The notes beneath the pieces were generated by a model, which saw only the letters and a list, made by a program, of their open reading frames with translations, made no database searches and was not told the origin of the DNA. Shown piece by piece: positions 8,738 to 17,682 of a stretch of DNA of 64,000 bases. Made by a program: the position numbers and the translations under genes. Each line of letters begins with the position of its first letter. Positions within the stretch are counted from its first letter, which is position 1. Origin of the DNA: Blastococcus colisei (GTDB lineage: Bacteria; Actinomycetota; Actinomycetes; Mycobacteriales; Geodermatophilaceae); the NCBI RefSeq assembly GCF_006717095.1, contig NZ_VFQE01000001.1, forward strand, positions 496,001 to 560,000, in the 5' to 3' direction.

Positions 8738-9724
8738 ATGCCGCAGGTCCAGACCGTGAAGGGCCCTGTCGACACCGCAGAGCTCGGCCAGACGCTCATG
8801 CACGAGCACGTGTTCGTGCTCAACGCCGACGTCCAGCAGAACTACCCGGAGGAATGGGGGAGCGAGGACGACCGGGTCGCCGACGCCGTGCAGAAGTTGA
8901 ACCGGCTCGCCGGGGTCGGCGTCCGCACCATCGTCGACCCGACGGTGATCGGGTTGGGCCGCTACATCCCGCGCATCCAGCGGATCGCCGAGCAGGTCGA
9001 CCTCAACATCGTCGTGGCCACCGGCTGCTACACCTACGACGACGTCCCGTTCTTCTTCCACTACCGTGGGCCGGCCCTCAACGAGGCCGTCGGTGCCGAG
9101 GTGCCCGACCCGATGGTCGACATGTTCGTCGGCGACATCGAGAACGGCATCGCGGGCACGGGCGTGCGGGCCGGCTTCCTCAAGTGCGCCATCGACCACC
9201 AGGGCATGACCGCCGGTGTGGAACGGGTGATGCGCGCCGTCGCCAAGGCCCACCGCCGCACCGGCGTCCCGATCACCGTGCACACCCACCCCGGCAGCCG
9301 GCAGGGGCTCGCGGTGCAGAAGGTCCTCGATGACGAGGGCGTCGACCCACGGCGCGTCGTCCTGGGCCACAGCGGGGACACGACGGACGTGGACCACCTC
9401 AGCGAGCTGGCCGACGCCGGGTTCATCCTCGGCATGGACCGGTTCGGCATCAACCTGGACACCACGTTCGAGGCCCGTGCCGACACGGTCGTCGAGATGT
9501 GCCGGCGCGGCTACGCGGACCGCATGGTGCTCTCGCAGGACGCCTCCTGCTACATCGACTGGCTGGCGCCGGGCGTCATGGACCTGCTGCCGCAGTGGCA
9601 CTACACGCACATCCACGAGGAGGTGCTTCCCTACCTGCGCGAGCACGGGGTCAGCGACGAGCAGATCGAGACCATGCTCGTGACCAACCCGCGGAGCTAC
9701 TTCGAGAACGTCGGGACGTACTGA
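8738..9724 (+). CDS. Phosphotriesterase-family lactonase or hydrolase
   Basis: The 328-residue protein belongs to the phosphotriesterase branch of the amidohydrolase superfamily. Visible metal-site residues are HEH at about 22-24, a Lys at about 149 in GFLKCAID (candidate carbamylated bridge), His in HTHPGS and LGHSGD, and an Asp in LSQDAS. Members hydrolyse phosphotriesters, lactones or acyl-homoserine lactones; QsdA of Rhodococcus is of this family and similar length. The ATG at 8738 follows AGGAGGAG; an in-frame ATG at 8714 overlaps the permease stop but has a weaker site. Followed directly by an acyl-CoA ligase, lactone opening is the likeliest job. Confidence 0.87.
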   Translation: MPQVQTVKGPVDTAELGQTLMHEHVFVLNADVQQNYPEEWGSEDDRVADAVQKLNRLAGVGVRTIVDPTVIGLGRYIPRIQRIAEQVDLNIVVATGCYTYDDVPFFFHYRGPALNEAVGAEVPDPMVDMFVGDIENGIAGTGVRAGFLKCAIDHQGMTAGVERVMRAVAKAHRRTGVPITVHTHPGSRQGLAVQKVLDDEGVDPRRVVLGHSGDTTDVDHLSELADAGFILGMDRFGINLDTTFEARADTVVEMCRRGYADRMVLSQDASCYIDWLAPGVMDLLPQWHYTHIHEEVLPYLREHGVSDEQIETMLVTNPRSYFENVGTY

Positions 9725-11232
9725 TGGTCCTTCGACCCTTCGACGAGACCGGTGTCGAGCGCGATGCGGCCGGGATCAAGCGCTACACGGAGCTGCCCGA
9801 CTCCGTCGTCGCCATGCTCCGGACGTCGGTGGAGCGCGATCCCGACGCCGAGGCGGTGGTCGAGGTGGACGGCCCCCGCCTCACCTACCGGGAGCTGTGG
9901 GACGCCGCCGCCCGGGTCGCCGGCGGGCTGCGCGCGAGCGGCGTCGGGCGTGGCGACCGGGTGGCCATCCGGCTGGGCAACGGGATCGAGTGGGTGCTGG
10001 GTTTCCTCGGCACGCTCATGGCCGGCGGCGTCGCCGTACCCGTGAACACCCGGTTCACCGACGCAGAGGCGCAGTACGTCGTCGATGACAGCGGCGCCCG
10101 GGTGGTGCTGCGGCCCGGCGCGGCGCTGCCCGACGGCGAGCCCTACGCGGCCGAGGACCTGCGGAGGCAGGACCTGGCCGCGATCTTCTACACCTCCGGG
10201 ACGACGGGTTTCCCCAAGGGGGCGATGACCAGCCACGAGAACTTCCTGACCAACTCGGAGAACGCCCGGCGGGTGGTCGGCCTGCCTGGGCACGACCCGT
10301 CGCTGCGCAACCTCATCTCGGTGCCGCTGTTCCACGTGACCGGATGCAACAGCCAGCTGCTCCCGACCCTCGAGGGTGGCGCTGCGGCAGTCATCATGCC
10401 GGTCTTCGACGTCGGGCGGTTCCTGCGCGTCATCCCCGAGGAACGGATCGCCATCGTCACGACGGTTCCCGCGATCTTCTGGCTGGCGATCAGTCAGGAG
10501 CAGTTCGCGGACGTGGACGTCAGCGGCGTGCGATTCGCCACCTACGGTGGGGCGCCGATCGCGCCGGAGCTCGTGCAGCAGATCAAGCGCAGCTTCCCGG
10601 CTGCCCGCGTAGGGAACGGCTTCGGCCTGTCGGAGACCTCCTCGATCTCCACGTTCCTCCCGCACGAGTACGCCGACACCCATGCCGACTCCGTCGGCTT
10701 CCCGGCCCCGGTCGTCGACCTCGACCTGACCGACGTCGACACGACCACGGGCGTCGGCGAGCTGCTGATCCGTGGCGCCCAGGTCGTGCAGGGCTACTGG
10801 AACAAGCCGGAGGCGACCGAGCAGGCGTTCGCGGAGGGCTGGCTGCGCACCGGCGACCTGGCCCGCATCGACGACGACGGATTCACCTACATCGTCGACC
10901 GGGCGAAGGACATGATCAACCGGGGCGGGGAGAATGTGTACTGCGTCGAGGTCGAGAACGCCCTGGCCGCGGCGCCCGGCGTCTTCGAGATCGCGGTCGT
11001 CGGCGTGCCCGACCCGATGATGGGGGAGAAGGTCGGCGCGGTCGTGGTGCCCACGCCCGGCACCGAGTTCGACGTCGAGGTGTTCCTCGCCCACGCCCGC
11101 GAGCACCTGGCCGACTTCAAGGTGCCGCAGTTCGTGGCGGTGCGCCCGGGCGCCCTGCCGCGCAATCCGGGCGGCAAGGTGCTCAAGCCGGTGCTGCGCA
11201 GGGAGACCGACTGGAGTCCGGTGCAGCGGTGA
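9724..11232 (+). CDS. Acyl-CoA ligase, AMP-binding family
   Basis: The 502-residue enzyme starts at 9724, sharing one base with the lactonase stop (TGATG). Adenylate-forming motifs are complete: phosphate loop YTSGTTGFPKGAM near residue 155, GFGLSETSS, GWLRTGDLA, DRAKDMINRGGENVYC and the C-terminal lysine region PRNPGGKVLK. It would convert a carboxylic acid to its CoA thioester with ATP. Coming after a lactonase, the substrate is probably the hydroxy acid released by ring opening, as with the qsdC ligase of Rhodococcus. It is the last gene of the operon and precedes a strong hairpin. Confidence 0.9.
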   Translation: MVLRPFDETGVERDAAGIKRYTELPDSVVAMLRTSVERDPDAEAVVEVDGPRLTYRELWDAAARVAGGLRASGVGRGDRVAIRLGNGIEWVLGFLGTLMAGGVAVPVNTRFTDAEAQYVVDDSGARVVLRPGAALPDGEPYAAEDLRRQDLAAIFYTSGTTGFPKGAMTSHENFLTNSENARRVVGLPGHDPSLRNLISVPLFHVTGCNSQLLPTLEGGAAAVIMPVFDVGRFLRVIPEERIAIVTTVPAIFWLAISQEQFADVDVSGVRFATYGGAPIAPELVQQIKRSFPAARVGNGFGLSETSSISTFLPHEYADTHADSVGFPAPVVDLDLTDVDTTTGVGELLIRGAQVVQGYWNKPEATEQAFAEGWLRTGDLARIDDDGFTYIVDRAKDMINRGGENVYCVEVENALAAAPGVFEIAVVGVPDPMMGEKVGAVVVPTPGTEFDVEVFLAHAREHLADFKVPQFVAVRPGALPRNPGGKVLKPVLRRETDWSPVQR

Positions 11233-11238
11233 CCGGGC

Positions 11239-11273
11239 CGTCCCGGCGGCGCGCGCTCGCAGCCGCCGGGACG
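11239..11273. terminator. Hairpin terminator at the end of the lactone operon
   Basis: A perfect 12-bp stem (CGTCCCGGCGGC at 11239-11250, complement at 11262-11273) lies between the ligase stop and a convergent small gene, so it probably terminates both strands. Confidence 0.7.
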
Positions 11274-11279
11274 CCGGGG

Positions 11280-11492
11280 TCAGCGGACCGCGGGGATCTC
11301 GTTGGTCGTGGTGGCCGGGAGCGACGCCCACGCGTCGGGGTGGGGCCGGCCGGCGTCGACGACCCAGGACGGCGTCGGCGAGGGCACGCCGGCCGCGCGG
11401 GTCTGCGGCCTGGCGCTGAGGCTCACGATCAGGGCGAGGAGCACGAGCAGTCCGACAAGGACACCGCCGATGACCAGGAGCGTGGAGAGCAT
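11280..11492 (-). CDS. Small single-pass membrane protein
   Basis: A 70-residue open frame starting MLSTLLVIGGVLVG has one strong transmembrane helix (about residues 3-26) and a proline- and serine-rich tail. No family is recognised. There is no clear ribosome binding site before the ATG at 11492, so it could be leaderless or start upstream. The hydrophobic N-terminus and the terminator facing its end are the only support that it is real. Confidence 0.5.
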   Translation of the reverse strand: MLSTLLVIGGVLVGLLVLLALIVSLSARPQTRAAGVPSPTPSWVVDAGRPHPDAWASLPATTTNEIPAVR

Positions 11493-11736
11493 GAGGAGAA
11501 GGTATGCGGGGGACCGATCCGTGTCATGCGACCCGCTCCAGCAGATATCACCGAAGATAAGCGCAGGATTGCTCATCATTCGCCGCTTGACGGCGCAGCT
11601 CTGACGTCGGTTTCGGCACATGCCGACATCTCGCTCCTGGGCCAGGTCGCCGCCGGTACCGGCGGGCCGAGCGGTGGGGACTGCGCGGCGACCGCGCTCG
11701 GTGTCGTACCGCCGCGACCCGGGGTAGGACCGCCGG

Positions 11737-12450
11737 ATGCGGACCGGAGCACGGCTGGGGGCGACGGTGGCCCGGGGGGCCGGCCGGCTGGTGGCGGTGC
11801 CCCTCGGGGCGATCGCCCGGTGGCGGGACGGCAAGCCGATGCACCCGCGGGGCGCGGTCTTCGACGCCGTCCTGGAGCGGCAGGGCGGCCCCGTCGAGTG
11901 GGGCGTCCCCTGGCTGGACGCATCGGGGACCGACGCCGCGGTCGCGCGGCTCTCGCGCGGCGCGGGTCTGCCGGAGCCGCTGCCGGACGTCCTGGGGCTG
12001 GCCGTCCGGGTGTCGGGGGACGCCGGCCCGATCGACCTCCTGCTGAGCACCACCGGCACGGGGCCGATCACCCGGTTGCTGCCCGTCCTGCGGCGGAACA
12101 CCGCGGCGGTCCACTCCTCGATCATGGGTTACCGCTCCGACGCCGGGACCCTGCGCCTGGCCGCGTTCCCCGAGGCCGAGCAGTTGCCGTCCGAACCCCG
12201 CGCGCTCGCCCGCGAGGTGGCCCGGAACGGCGTGCGGTTCAGCGTCGCCGCCGCCCGTGGCCTCGGGCCCTGGCAGCCGTTCGCCCGGCTCACGCTGACC
12301 GCGCCGCTGCCCTCCCTCGATCCGGACGTCCGCTTCGACGCCGTCCAGAACCCACCGCCGGGCCTGGTGCCCGACGGGCCGATGGCCCGGTTCCGGGCCC
12401 CCGCCTACGCCCGGGCCCGCGCGGCGCGCGGCCCCACGCCGGAGAGCTGA
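11737..12450 (+). CDS. Catalase-fold-like protein of unknown function
   Basis: The 237-residue protein has KPMHPRGAVFDAVLERQ early, ARLSRGAGLPEPLPDVLGLA in the middle and LTLTAPLPSLDPDVRFD late. The spacing resembles the core of the catalase-related family (His-Pro-x-Gly, then R-x-S, then G-x-A-x-R), shortened and with no evident heme-ligand tyrosine. Homologues are widespread in actinobacteria, usually with uninformative names. No signal peptide or clear operon partner is visible. Treat as hypothetical with a possible catalase-like fold. Confidence 0.7.
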   Translation: MRTGARLGATVARGAGRLVAVPLGAIARWRDGKPMHPRGAVFDAVLERQGGPVEWGVPWLDASGTDAAVARLSRGAGLPEPLPDVLGLAVRVSGDAGPIDLLLSTTGTGPITRLLPVLRRNTAAVHSSIMGYRSDAGTLRLAAFPEAEQLPSEPRALAREVARNGVRFSVAAARGLGPWQPFARLTLTAPLPSLDPDVRFDAVQNPPPGLVPDGPMARFRAPAYARARAARGPTPES

Positions 12451-12691
12451 GGGCGGTGCCGGCGTCGTGCCGCGCTCGCGGGCGGCTGCGGCCGGCCGTT
12501 CCCGCGCCCCGGCGCTGACCCGAACGCGGTCACCCGGTCACCCGATGGGGTTGCCCACGGGTTGGCCCACGAAGGCGGTGGGTAGGGCGGACCAGACCGG
12601 CTCGAACATCCTGGCCGGGCGCTGAGACCGTCGAGCAGCACGCCGTGCTGTCGCAGTGCTCGACCACACGAGGAGCCGGACGAACCCTGTG

Positions 12692-13738
12692 ATGCCCGCC
12701 GACCCCCCTGAAACCAGGGGGTCGCTCCACCGGGGCGGCCCCGTCCGCGTGGCGACGATCCCGTTCGCCGACCCCTACGTCGACGCCGTGCTCCCACCCG
12801 ACGTCCTCCGGGTCGGCCCCTCGGGCGAGGTCAGCCCCTGGCTGGATCACGCGTACCTCGCCGCACACGCCGCGGAGATCGACGTCCTGCACCTGCACAC
12901 CGGGCCGGCAAGCTCGACGGCTGCGGCCGTCGAGTGCTGGGCCGAGACCGTCCGGCGACTCGGGGTCCCGCTGGTGGTCACCGTGCACGGGCTCGGTGCC
13001 CGGGCCGGGGACGGCGGCTGTCCCGGGAACCCGGCGATGGACGCGCACCTCGAGGCGGTGCTGTCGACGGCCGAGGTGGTCTTCACGCTCACTCCGGGCG
13101 CGGCCGACGAGATCGCCGAGCGGTACGGCCGCACGGCCATCGTGGTCGCGCACCCCGCGGTCGCCGCCCCGGATCCGGACGTGGGTGCCGAGCGAGGGCT
13201 GGTGGGCCTGCGGCTGGGGCGGGTCTCGGCCGCCGTCCCCGATCCGGGGGCACTGGTCCGCGCCACGCTGTCCGGAGCCGTCTCGGGGGGCGGAAGGCTC
13301 CGGGTGCTCGTCGACGCCGCGGACGAACCGTGGGCCGGGAGCGAGGCGCGCAAGCTGGCGGCCCGCGGGGAGCTGGAACTCCTCGTCCACCCGAGCAGCG
13401 AGTGGCCGGCGCAGTTGCAGCAGCTGCACGTGGCGGTGCTGCCCGAACCGTGCGGCCACCACTCCCGCGACCTGGAGATCTGCCGGGACGTCGGGACCCG
13501 CGTCGTCGCCCCCGGTTGCGGATGGTTCGCCGACCAGTGGTCCGACGTCGTGTCCTACGGCAGCCACGAGCAGGGCCGTCTGGACCCCGTCTCGCTCGCC
13601 GCCGCCATCGGCGCGGCGCTGATCCGCCCGATGCCACGTCCGGCCGACTGCGACTGGCGGGAGGAGCAGCGCGCCGCGGTGCGCCAGGTGCACGCCGACG
13701 TCTACGCCCAGGTGGCGGGGGACCGCAGCTGGGTCTGA
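12692..13738 (+). CDS. Glycosyltransferase family 4-like protein
   Basis: About 348 residues. The N-terminal half looks like a GT-B donor-independent domain: DVLHLHTGPASS, then RLGVPLVVTVHGLGAR, then VFTLTPGAADEIAERYGRTA, which parallel the HxH and serine/threonine landmarks of GT4 enzymes. The C-terminal half is less typical and lacks an obvious E-x7-E motif (LPEPCGHHSRDLEICRD is nearest). AGGAG at 12670-12675 serves the GTG at 12689 or the ATG at 12692. Acceptor and donor are unknown. It is monocistronic, upstream of the tRNA cluster on the other strand. Confidence 0.7.
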   Translation: MPADPPETRGSLHRGGPVRVATIPFADPYVDAVLPPDVLRVGPSGEVSPWLDHAYLAAHAAEIDVLHLHTGPASSTAAAVECWAETVRRLGVPLVVTVHGLGARAGDGGCPGNPAMDAHLEAVLSTAEVVFTLTPGAADEIAERYGRTAIVVAHPAVAAPDPDVGAERGLVGLRLGRVSAAVPDPGALVRATLSGAVSGGGRLRVLVDAADEPWAGSEARKLAARGELELLVHPSSEWPAQLQQLHVAVLPEPCGHHSRDLEICRDVGTRVVAPGCGWFADQWSDVVSYGSHEQGRLDPVSLAAAIGAALIRPMPRPADCDWREEQRAAVRQVHADVYAQVAGDRSWV

Positions 13739-13828
13739 GGAAGGATCTTGTCCGCCTCCTCCTCGCACGCTCGGAGTGAGCCTCGGGAGGGGGCCGGACC
13801 CGGGTCGGGCCGCAGATGTGATGGTGTG

Positions 13829-13902
13829 TGGGCAGGGGCGGGGTCGAACCGCCGACCTCTCGCTTTTCAGGCGAGCGCTCGTACCGACTGAGCTACCTGC
13901 CC
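13829..13902 (-). tRNA. tRNA-Phe (GAA)
   Basis: A full cloverleaf on the minus strand: acceptor GGGCAGG pairs with CCTGCCC, the anticodon loop CTGAAAA gives GAA, and the T loop is TTCGACC with discriminator A. CCA is not encoded. It is last of three tRNAs transcribed in the order Glu, Asp, Phe. Confidence 0.96.
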
Positions 13903-13925
13903 CTCCCGGTGTCTCCACCGGAGAG

Positions 13926-13999
13926 CGACCCTGACGGGACTCGAACCCGCGACCTCCGCCGTGACAGGGCGGCGCGCTAACCAACTGCGCTACAGGGCC
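13926..13999 (-). tRNA. tRNA-Asp (GTC)
   Basis: Acceptor GGCCCTG pairs with CAGGGTC, the anticodon loop CTGTCAC gives GTC, and the T arm contains GGTTCGAGTCC with discriminator G. Middle gene of the three-tRNA cluster. Confidence 0.96.
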
Positions 14000-14013
14000 T
14001 TGCTGGTCGTGCG

Positions 14014-14086
14014 TGCCCCCAACGGGGTTCGAACCCGTGCTACCGCCTTGAAAGGGCGGCGTCCTGGACCACTAGACGATGGGGGC
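14014..14086 (-). tRNA. tRNA-Glu (TTC)
   Basis: Acceptor GCCCCCA pairs with TGGGGGC, the anticodon loop CTTTCAA gives TTC, and the T loop is TTCGAAC with discriminator A. First gene of the minus-strand tRNA cluster. Confidence 0.96.
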
Positions 14087-14191
14087 TCGTAGTTCGCCGG
14101 GGGCGGAGGAAACAATACATGGCCCTCCGGGCCGCCCGTCGCGGGGTCCGTGCGCGCCTTCCTCCGGAGCGCCTGCGGGGCTGCGTGACCG

Positions 14192-14521
14192 TCAGCCGAG
14201 GGAGGCGGTCAGCTCCACGGAGTCGCCGGTCACGCTGGAGCACTCCAGCTCGAGCGGGCCGGCGACGACCGACTCGCCCTCGCCGCAGGAGACGCTGGCG
14301 CCACCCACGCTCAGCGAGGCCCGACCGTCCTGGACGCCGCCGAACGTCAGCGTGGTGCCGAGGATGTCCGCCTCCGCGCCGTCGCCGGCCAGCGTGACCG
14401 TGCACGAGCTGGTCGAGCAGCTGACCCCGTTGGCGGTGAAGGAGCAGGCGGACAGCGGCAGCAGCAGCGCTCCGGCAAGGAGCGTGGCGGCAGCGCGGGA
14501 GGCCGCCGAGGTCGAAGACAT
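14192..14521 (-). CDS. Small secreted lipoprotein
   Basis: The 109-residue protein begins with a signal peptide ending in LLLPLSAC, a good lipobox. The mature part is short, serine/threonine-rich, with two CSTSSC-like cysteines (VSCSTSSCTVTL) and a later pair (VSCGEGE, LECSSV) that could form disulfides. No family is recognised; the beta-rich pattern suggests a small extracytoplasmic domain. It lies 23 bases downstream of the metallophosphoesterase gene on the same strand and is probably cotranscribed with it. Confidence 0.75.
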   Translation of the reverse strand: MSSTSAASRAAATLLAGALLLPLSACSFTANGVSCSTSSCTVTLAGDGAEADILGTTLTFGGVQDGRASLSVGGASVSCGEGESVVAGPLELECSSVTGDSVELTASLG

Positions 14522-14544
14522 GCCCCGAGGGTAGGTGGACGCCG

Positions 14545-16077
14545 TCACTCCATCGGGGATGCGGGCGTGAGGATGCCGTCGGGGAGTGTGGCGCCCTCCG
14601 TGGTCGGGACGTCGTCTGCCGGCGCGAGGCTGCCCTCGTCCACCGCCGGCAGGGTGTGCCGCTGGATCCTCACCTCGGTCTCGCCCAGGCCGCCGAGGAC
14701 GATCTCGTCGTAGGCCTGCAGTCGGCCGGTCTCCGCGTCCAGGTAGAGCACGGTGCACGTCAGCGGCTCGGGGAACTCGCCCTGCAGGCCGCGGAGGCCG
14801 GCGCCGCCGGTGGAGCCCTGCACCATGAGCAGGGTCCCGTCCTCCATCTCGGTGACTTCCCGATCGTGGGTGTGGCCTGCCAGGACCACCGGGACGGCAC
14901 CGTCGAGAGGGCCGGCCTGCCTGGGGTCGTGGACCATGGCGATGGCCGGTGGGTCCGGCAGCTCCTCGATGACCTCCACGAGCGCCTCGCCGGAGCGGAC
15001 GAGCACGTCCTCGCCGGCCTCGTCGTCTCCGGTGCTCTTGTCGGGGGTGAACCGGGGGTCGGGGATCCCGGCCACCTCGATGCCTGCGACGGTGACGGTC
15101 GAGCCGGCCAGCACGGTCGCATCGGGTTGCTCGGCGATGAGCGCGGCGGTGGCCGCCGAGTCGTGGTTGCCGCGGATGTAGACGTAGGGCACGCCGAGGG
15201 AGCCCACGGAGGTGATGAGCTGGTTCTCCGGCTCGCTGCCCCAGTCGGTGATGTCGCCGGTGTCGAGCACGCCGTCAACCGCGAACTGGTCGACCACCTG
15301 CTCCATGAGGTCGAACCCGGCCGGGTTCAGGTGCAGGTCGGACACGTGCAGCAGGACGACGCTCTCGCCGTCGCCGCTGGGGACCGGCAGCGAGGAGAGG
15401 GCGGAGTAGAGGGTGCCGACGTTGCCGACGATGTCCTCGAGCGAGGCCCGGTAGGCGTCGAAGCGGGCGACGATGTCCTCGGCGCTGCCGATCAGGCTGG
15501 TGGCGTTGACCAGCAGGCCGGTGTAGGTCGGCTGGGAGAGCGCCTCGGGGCGCCAGGTCGCGGCGCCCAGGCCGCCCGTCCCGAGCAGGAGGACGGTGGT
15601 GATGCCGGCGGCGATCAGCGGTTCCCGACGGCGGCGGGTGATGACCAGGCTGGTCAGCGCCGCACCGGCGAGCGCGAGGCCCGCGGTGGTCCACACCAGC
15701 CGGACGATGGCGGACTGCAGGTCCTCGCTCACCCGGTCGACGACGCCGGCCAGCCGTACCGGGTCGTAGGCGAGCGCCTGGGCGCGGTCCTGGTCGACGG
15801 CCTGCAACGCGACGTCGAGCCGCAACGGGCCGTCGTAGACGTCGACGGCGATGGCGCCGAGCGGTGGGACGGCGACCGACGCGCCGCCACTGGCCGGCTG
15901 GAACGCCAGCGTGGCGTCGAAGGGTCCGATGGGGGCCGAGATCCGGCCGAAGACCAGCACCGCGATCAGGGCGCCGGCGAGGGCGGTGGCCACCCGCAGC
16001 GCCCATCGCCCGCCCACCCGGGCGCGTCCCGCCCAGGGGGAGGGCTCCACCTGGGTCGGTTCGCTCATCGCGCTCAC
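14545..16077 (-). CDS. Membrane-anchored metallophosphoesterase
   Basis: The 510-residue protein (GTG 16077; ATG 16068 is an alternative) has a transmembrane helix near residues 27-46, an extracytoplasmic stretch, two more hydrophobic segments at about 125-150 and 157-172, then a calcineurin-type phosphoesterase domain from about 240. Metal-binding motifs are visible: DLHLN, GDITDWG, GNHDS, VHDP and GHTHDRE. Substrate unknown. The start codon lies two bases after the GtrA stop, so the two genes are probably one unit. Confidence 0.88.
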   Translation of the reverse strand: MSAMSEPTQVEPSPWAGRARVGGRWALRVATALAGALIAVLVFGRISAPIGPFDATLAFQPASGGASVAVPPLGAIAVDVYDGPLRLDVALQAVDQDRAQALAYDPVRLAGVVDRVSEDLQSAIVRLVWTTAGLALAGAALTSLVITRRRREPLIAAGITTVLLLGTGGLGAATWRPEALSQPTYTGLLVNATSLIGSAEDIVARFDAYRASLEDIVGNVGTLYSALSSLPVPSGDGESVVLLHVSDLHLNPAGFDLMEQVVDQFAVDGVLDTGDITDWGSEPENQLITSVGSLGVPYVYIRGNHDSAATAALIAEQPDATVLAGSTVTVAGIEVAGIPDPRFTPDKSTGDDEAGEDVLVRSGEALVEVIEELPDPPAIAMVHDPRQAGPLDGAVPVVLAGHTHDREVTEMEDGTLLMVQGSTGGAGLRGLQGEFPEPLTCTVLYLDAETGRLQAYDEIVLGGLGETEVRIQRHTLPAVDEGSLAPADDVPTTEGATLPDGILTPASPME

Positions 16078-16078
16078 A

Positions 16079-16606
16079 CTACTGAGCCGCGACGGCTCCC
16101 GGGGGGCGGAAGATCCAGCGCAGGGCGATGAATCGGATCAGGCCGATGAAGCCGGTGACCGCGACGACGAGGCTGATCTGCACGAGGGGGTGCGCCGCGC
16201 CGACGCTCGCGTCGAGCCAGCCGAGCGCGACGCTGGTGGCGACCAGCCCGAAGAGCGAGACGCCGCCCGCCTCGACCTGGGCGGCCAGCCAGCCGACTCG
16301 CTCGTCGGCCCGGAAGGTGAGCCGGCGGTGCAGCTCGTTGGCGAGGACCGAGGAGACGACCGTGGCGACGACGTGCGCGGGCAGGTAGCCGTACCGCTCC
16401 AGACCGAGGAACAGCAGCGCGTACACCGCCGTCGAGGAGCCGCCGACGAGGACGAAACGGATGAACTGGCCGAGCGTGTCGTCGCGCCGGGCCTGCTCGG
16501 CGGCCGCGTGCGCCACCTCACCCACCTGGTGCGCGGGACCGTGCGAGGGGTCACCGACGACATCGGTGGCCCCAGGGCGGCGGCGCAGCAGGGAGGGGCA
16601 GGTCAC
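16079..16606 (-). CDS. GtrA-family membrane protein
   Basis: About 175 residues from the GTG at 16606, which follows AGAGGAT; an upstream ATG at 16678 gives 199 residues but a hydrophilic extension. The core has the four hydrophobic segments and motifs of GtrA proteins: IRFVLVGGSSTAVYALLF, VSSVLANELHRRLTFR and FIGLIRFIALRWIF. These proteins are proposed to help move polyprenyl-linked sugars across the membrane in cell-wall or teichoic-acid glycosylation. No partner glycosyltransferase adjoins it; the next gene downstream is the phosphoesterase. Confidence 0.85.
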   Translation of the reverse strand: MTCPSLLRRRPGATDVVGDPSHGPAHQVGEVAHAAAEQARRDDTLGQFIRFVLVGGSSTAVYALLFLGLERYGYLPAHVVATVVSSVLANELHRRLTFRADERVGWLAAQVEAGGVSLFGLVATSVALGWLDASVGAAHPLVQISLVVAVTGFIGLIRFIALRWIFRPPGAVAAQ

Positions 16607-16771
16607 GAGGATCCTCTCGAAGGATGTGGCGCGGGGACAAGGCTCCTCTTCGGCTCGGCCCTTGTCACGCCAGAACATGCCCGGTCACCCTGACGATTCC
16701 TTGTCGCTTCCGTCACGATCGGCTGATGGCCGCGGGCGTCGCCGGTGGATCGAGGGGGTAGGGGAGCGCTC

Positions 16772-17653
16772 ATGAGCCTGATGGGGATCCTCGACCGGGT
16801 TGCCGACGTAGATGCCTTCGACAAGGTCATCGAACCCGCGCGGCGGGCGGTGAACGCGGCCCTGCGACCCCAGTCGGTCAAGGACCTGCTGCACGGCACG
16901 TGGCTGGGCCATGCCCTGCACCCTGTGCTGGTGCAGGTCCCGGTCGGCAGCTGGATCTCGGCCGGTCTGCTCGACGCGATCCCGCCGATGCGGCCGGCCG
17001 CGACGGTGCTGATCGGCACCGGCGTGGCCGCGGCCGTGCCCGCCTCGCTGTCCGGCGCGGCCGACTGGTCGGAGCAGGACACGGGGGTGCGGCGCCTGGG
17101 CGCGCTGCACGCGGTGGCCAACAGTGCCGCCCTGGGGCTCTACGTCGGTTCCCTCGTCGCCCGCGGCAAGGGCCGCGGCACGCTGGGCCGGGTGCTGTCC
17201 TACGCGGGGCTGGGCCTCGCCACCGGATCGGCGGCCATCGGAGGCCACATGTCCTACGCGCAGTCCTCGGGAGCCTCGCACTCCGCGACCGCGGCCCGGG
17301 CGCTCACCTCCGACTGGATCGACCTCGGCCCGCTCGACGACCTGCCCGAGGGGCGTCCGGCGCTGCGGACGGGCAAGGGCGGCAGCGTCGCCGTCCCCCT
17401 CGCCGCCGTCCGTCGCGGGACGAAGGTCGACGTCTTCATCGGCGCCTGCTCACACCTGGCCGGCCCGCTGTACGAGGGCGGGGTCGAGGACGTGCGGGGC
17501 CGGGAGTGCCTGGTGTGCCCGTGGCACGGCTCCGCCTTCGACCTGGACAGCGGCTCTCCCCGCCGCGGCCCGGCGGCCAACCCGCAGGAGAAGCTCGAGG
17601 TCCGGATGGAGGCCGGCCGGGTCATGGCCCGGCTGCCCGCGCGCAACCGGTAG
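16772..17653 (+). CDS. DUF2231 and Rieske [2Fe-2S] domain protein
   Basis: The 293-residue protein (ATG 16772 behind GGGGAG) has an N-terminal membrane domain of DUF2231 type (HALHPVLVQVPVGSWISAGL and several hydrophobic helices to about residue 170). A C-terminal Rieske domain follows, with cluster ligands Cys-Ser-His in GACSHLAGPLYEGG and Cys-Pro-Trp-His in CLVCPWHGSAFDLDSG. An electron-transfer role at the membrane is expected; the redox partner is unknown. This two-domain arrangement is common in actinobacteria. Confidence 0.9.
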   Translation: MSLMGILDRVADVDAFDKVIEPARRAVNAALRPQSVKDLLHGTWLGHALHPVLVQVPVGSWISAGLLDAIPPMRPAATVLIGTGVAAAVPASLSGAADWSEQDTGVRRLGALHAVANSAALGLYVGSLVARGKGRGTLGRVLSYAGLGLATGSAAIGGHMSYAQSSGASHSATAARALTSDWIDLGPLDDLPEGRPALRTGKGGSVAVPLAAVRRGTKVDVFIGACSHLAGPLYEGGVEDVRGRECLVCPWHGSAFDLDSGSPRRGPAANPQEKLEVRMEAGRVMARLPARNR

Positions 17654-17682
17654 CGCCCCGTCCACGTCCTACGCTGCGCCTC

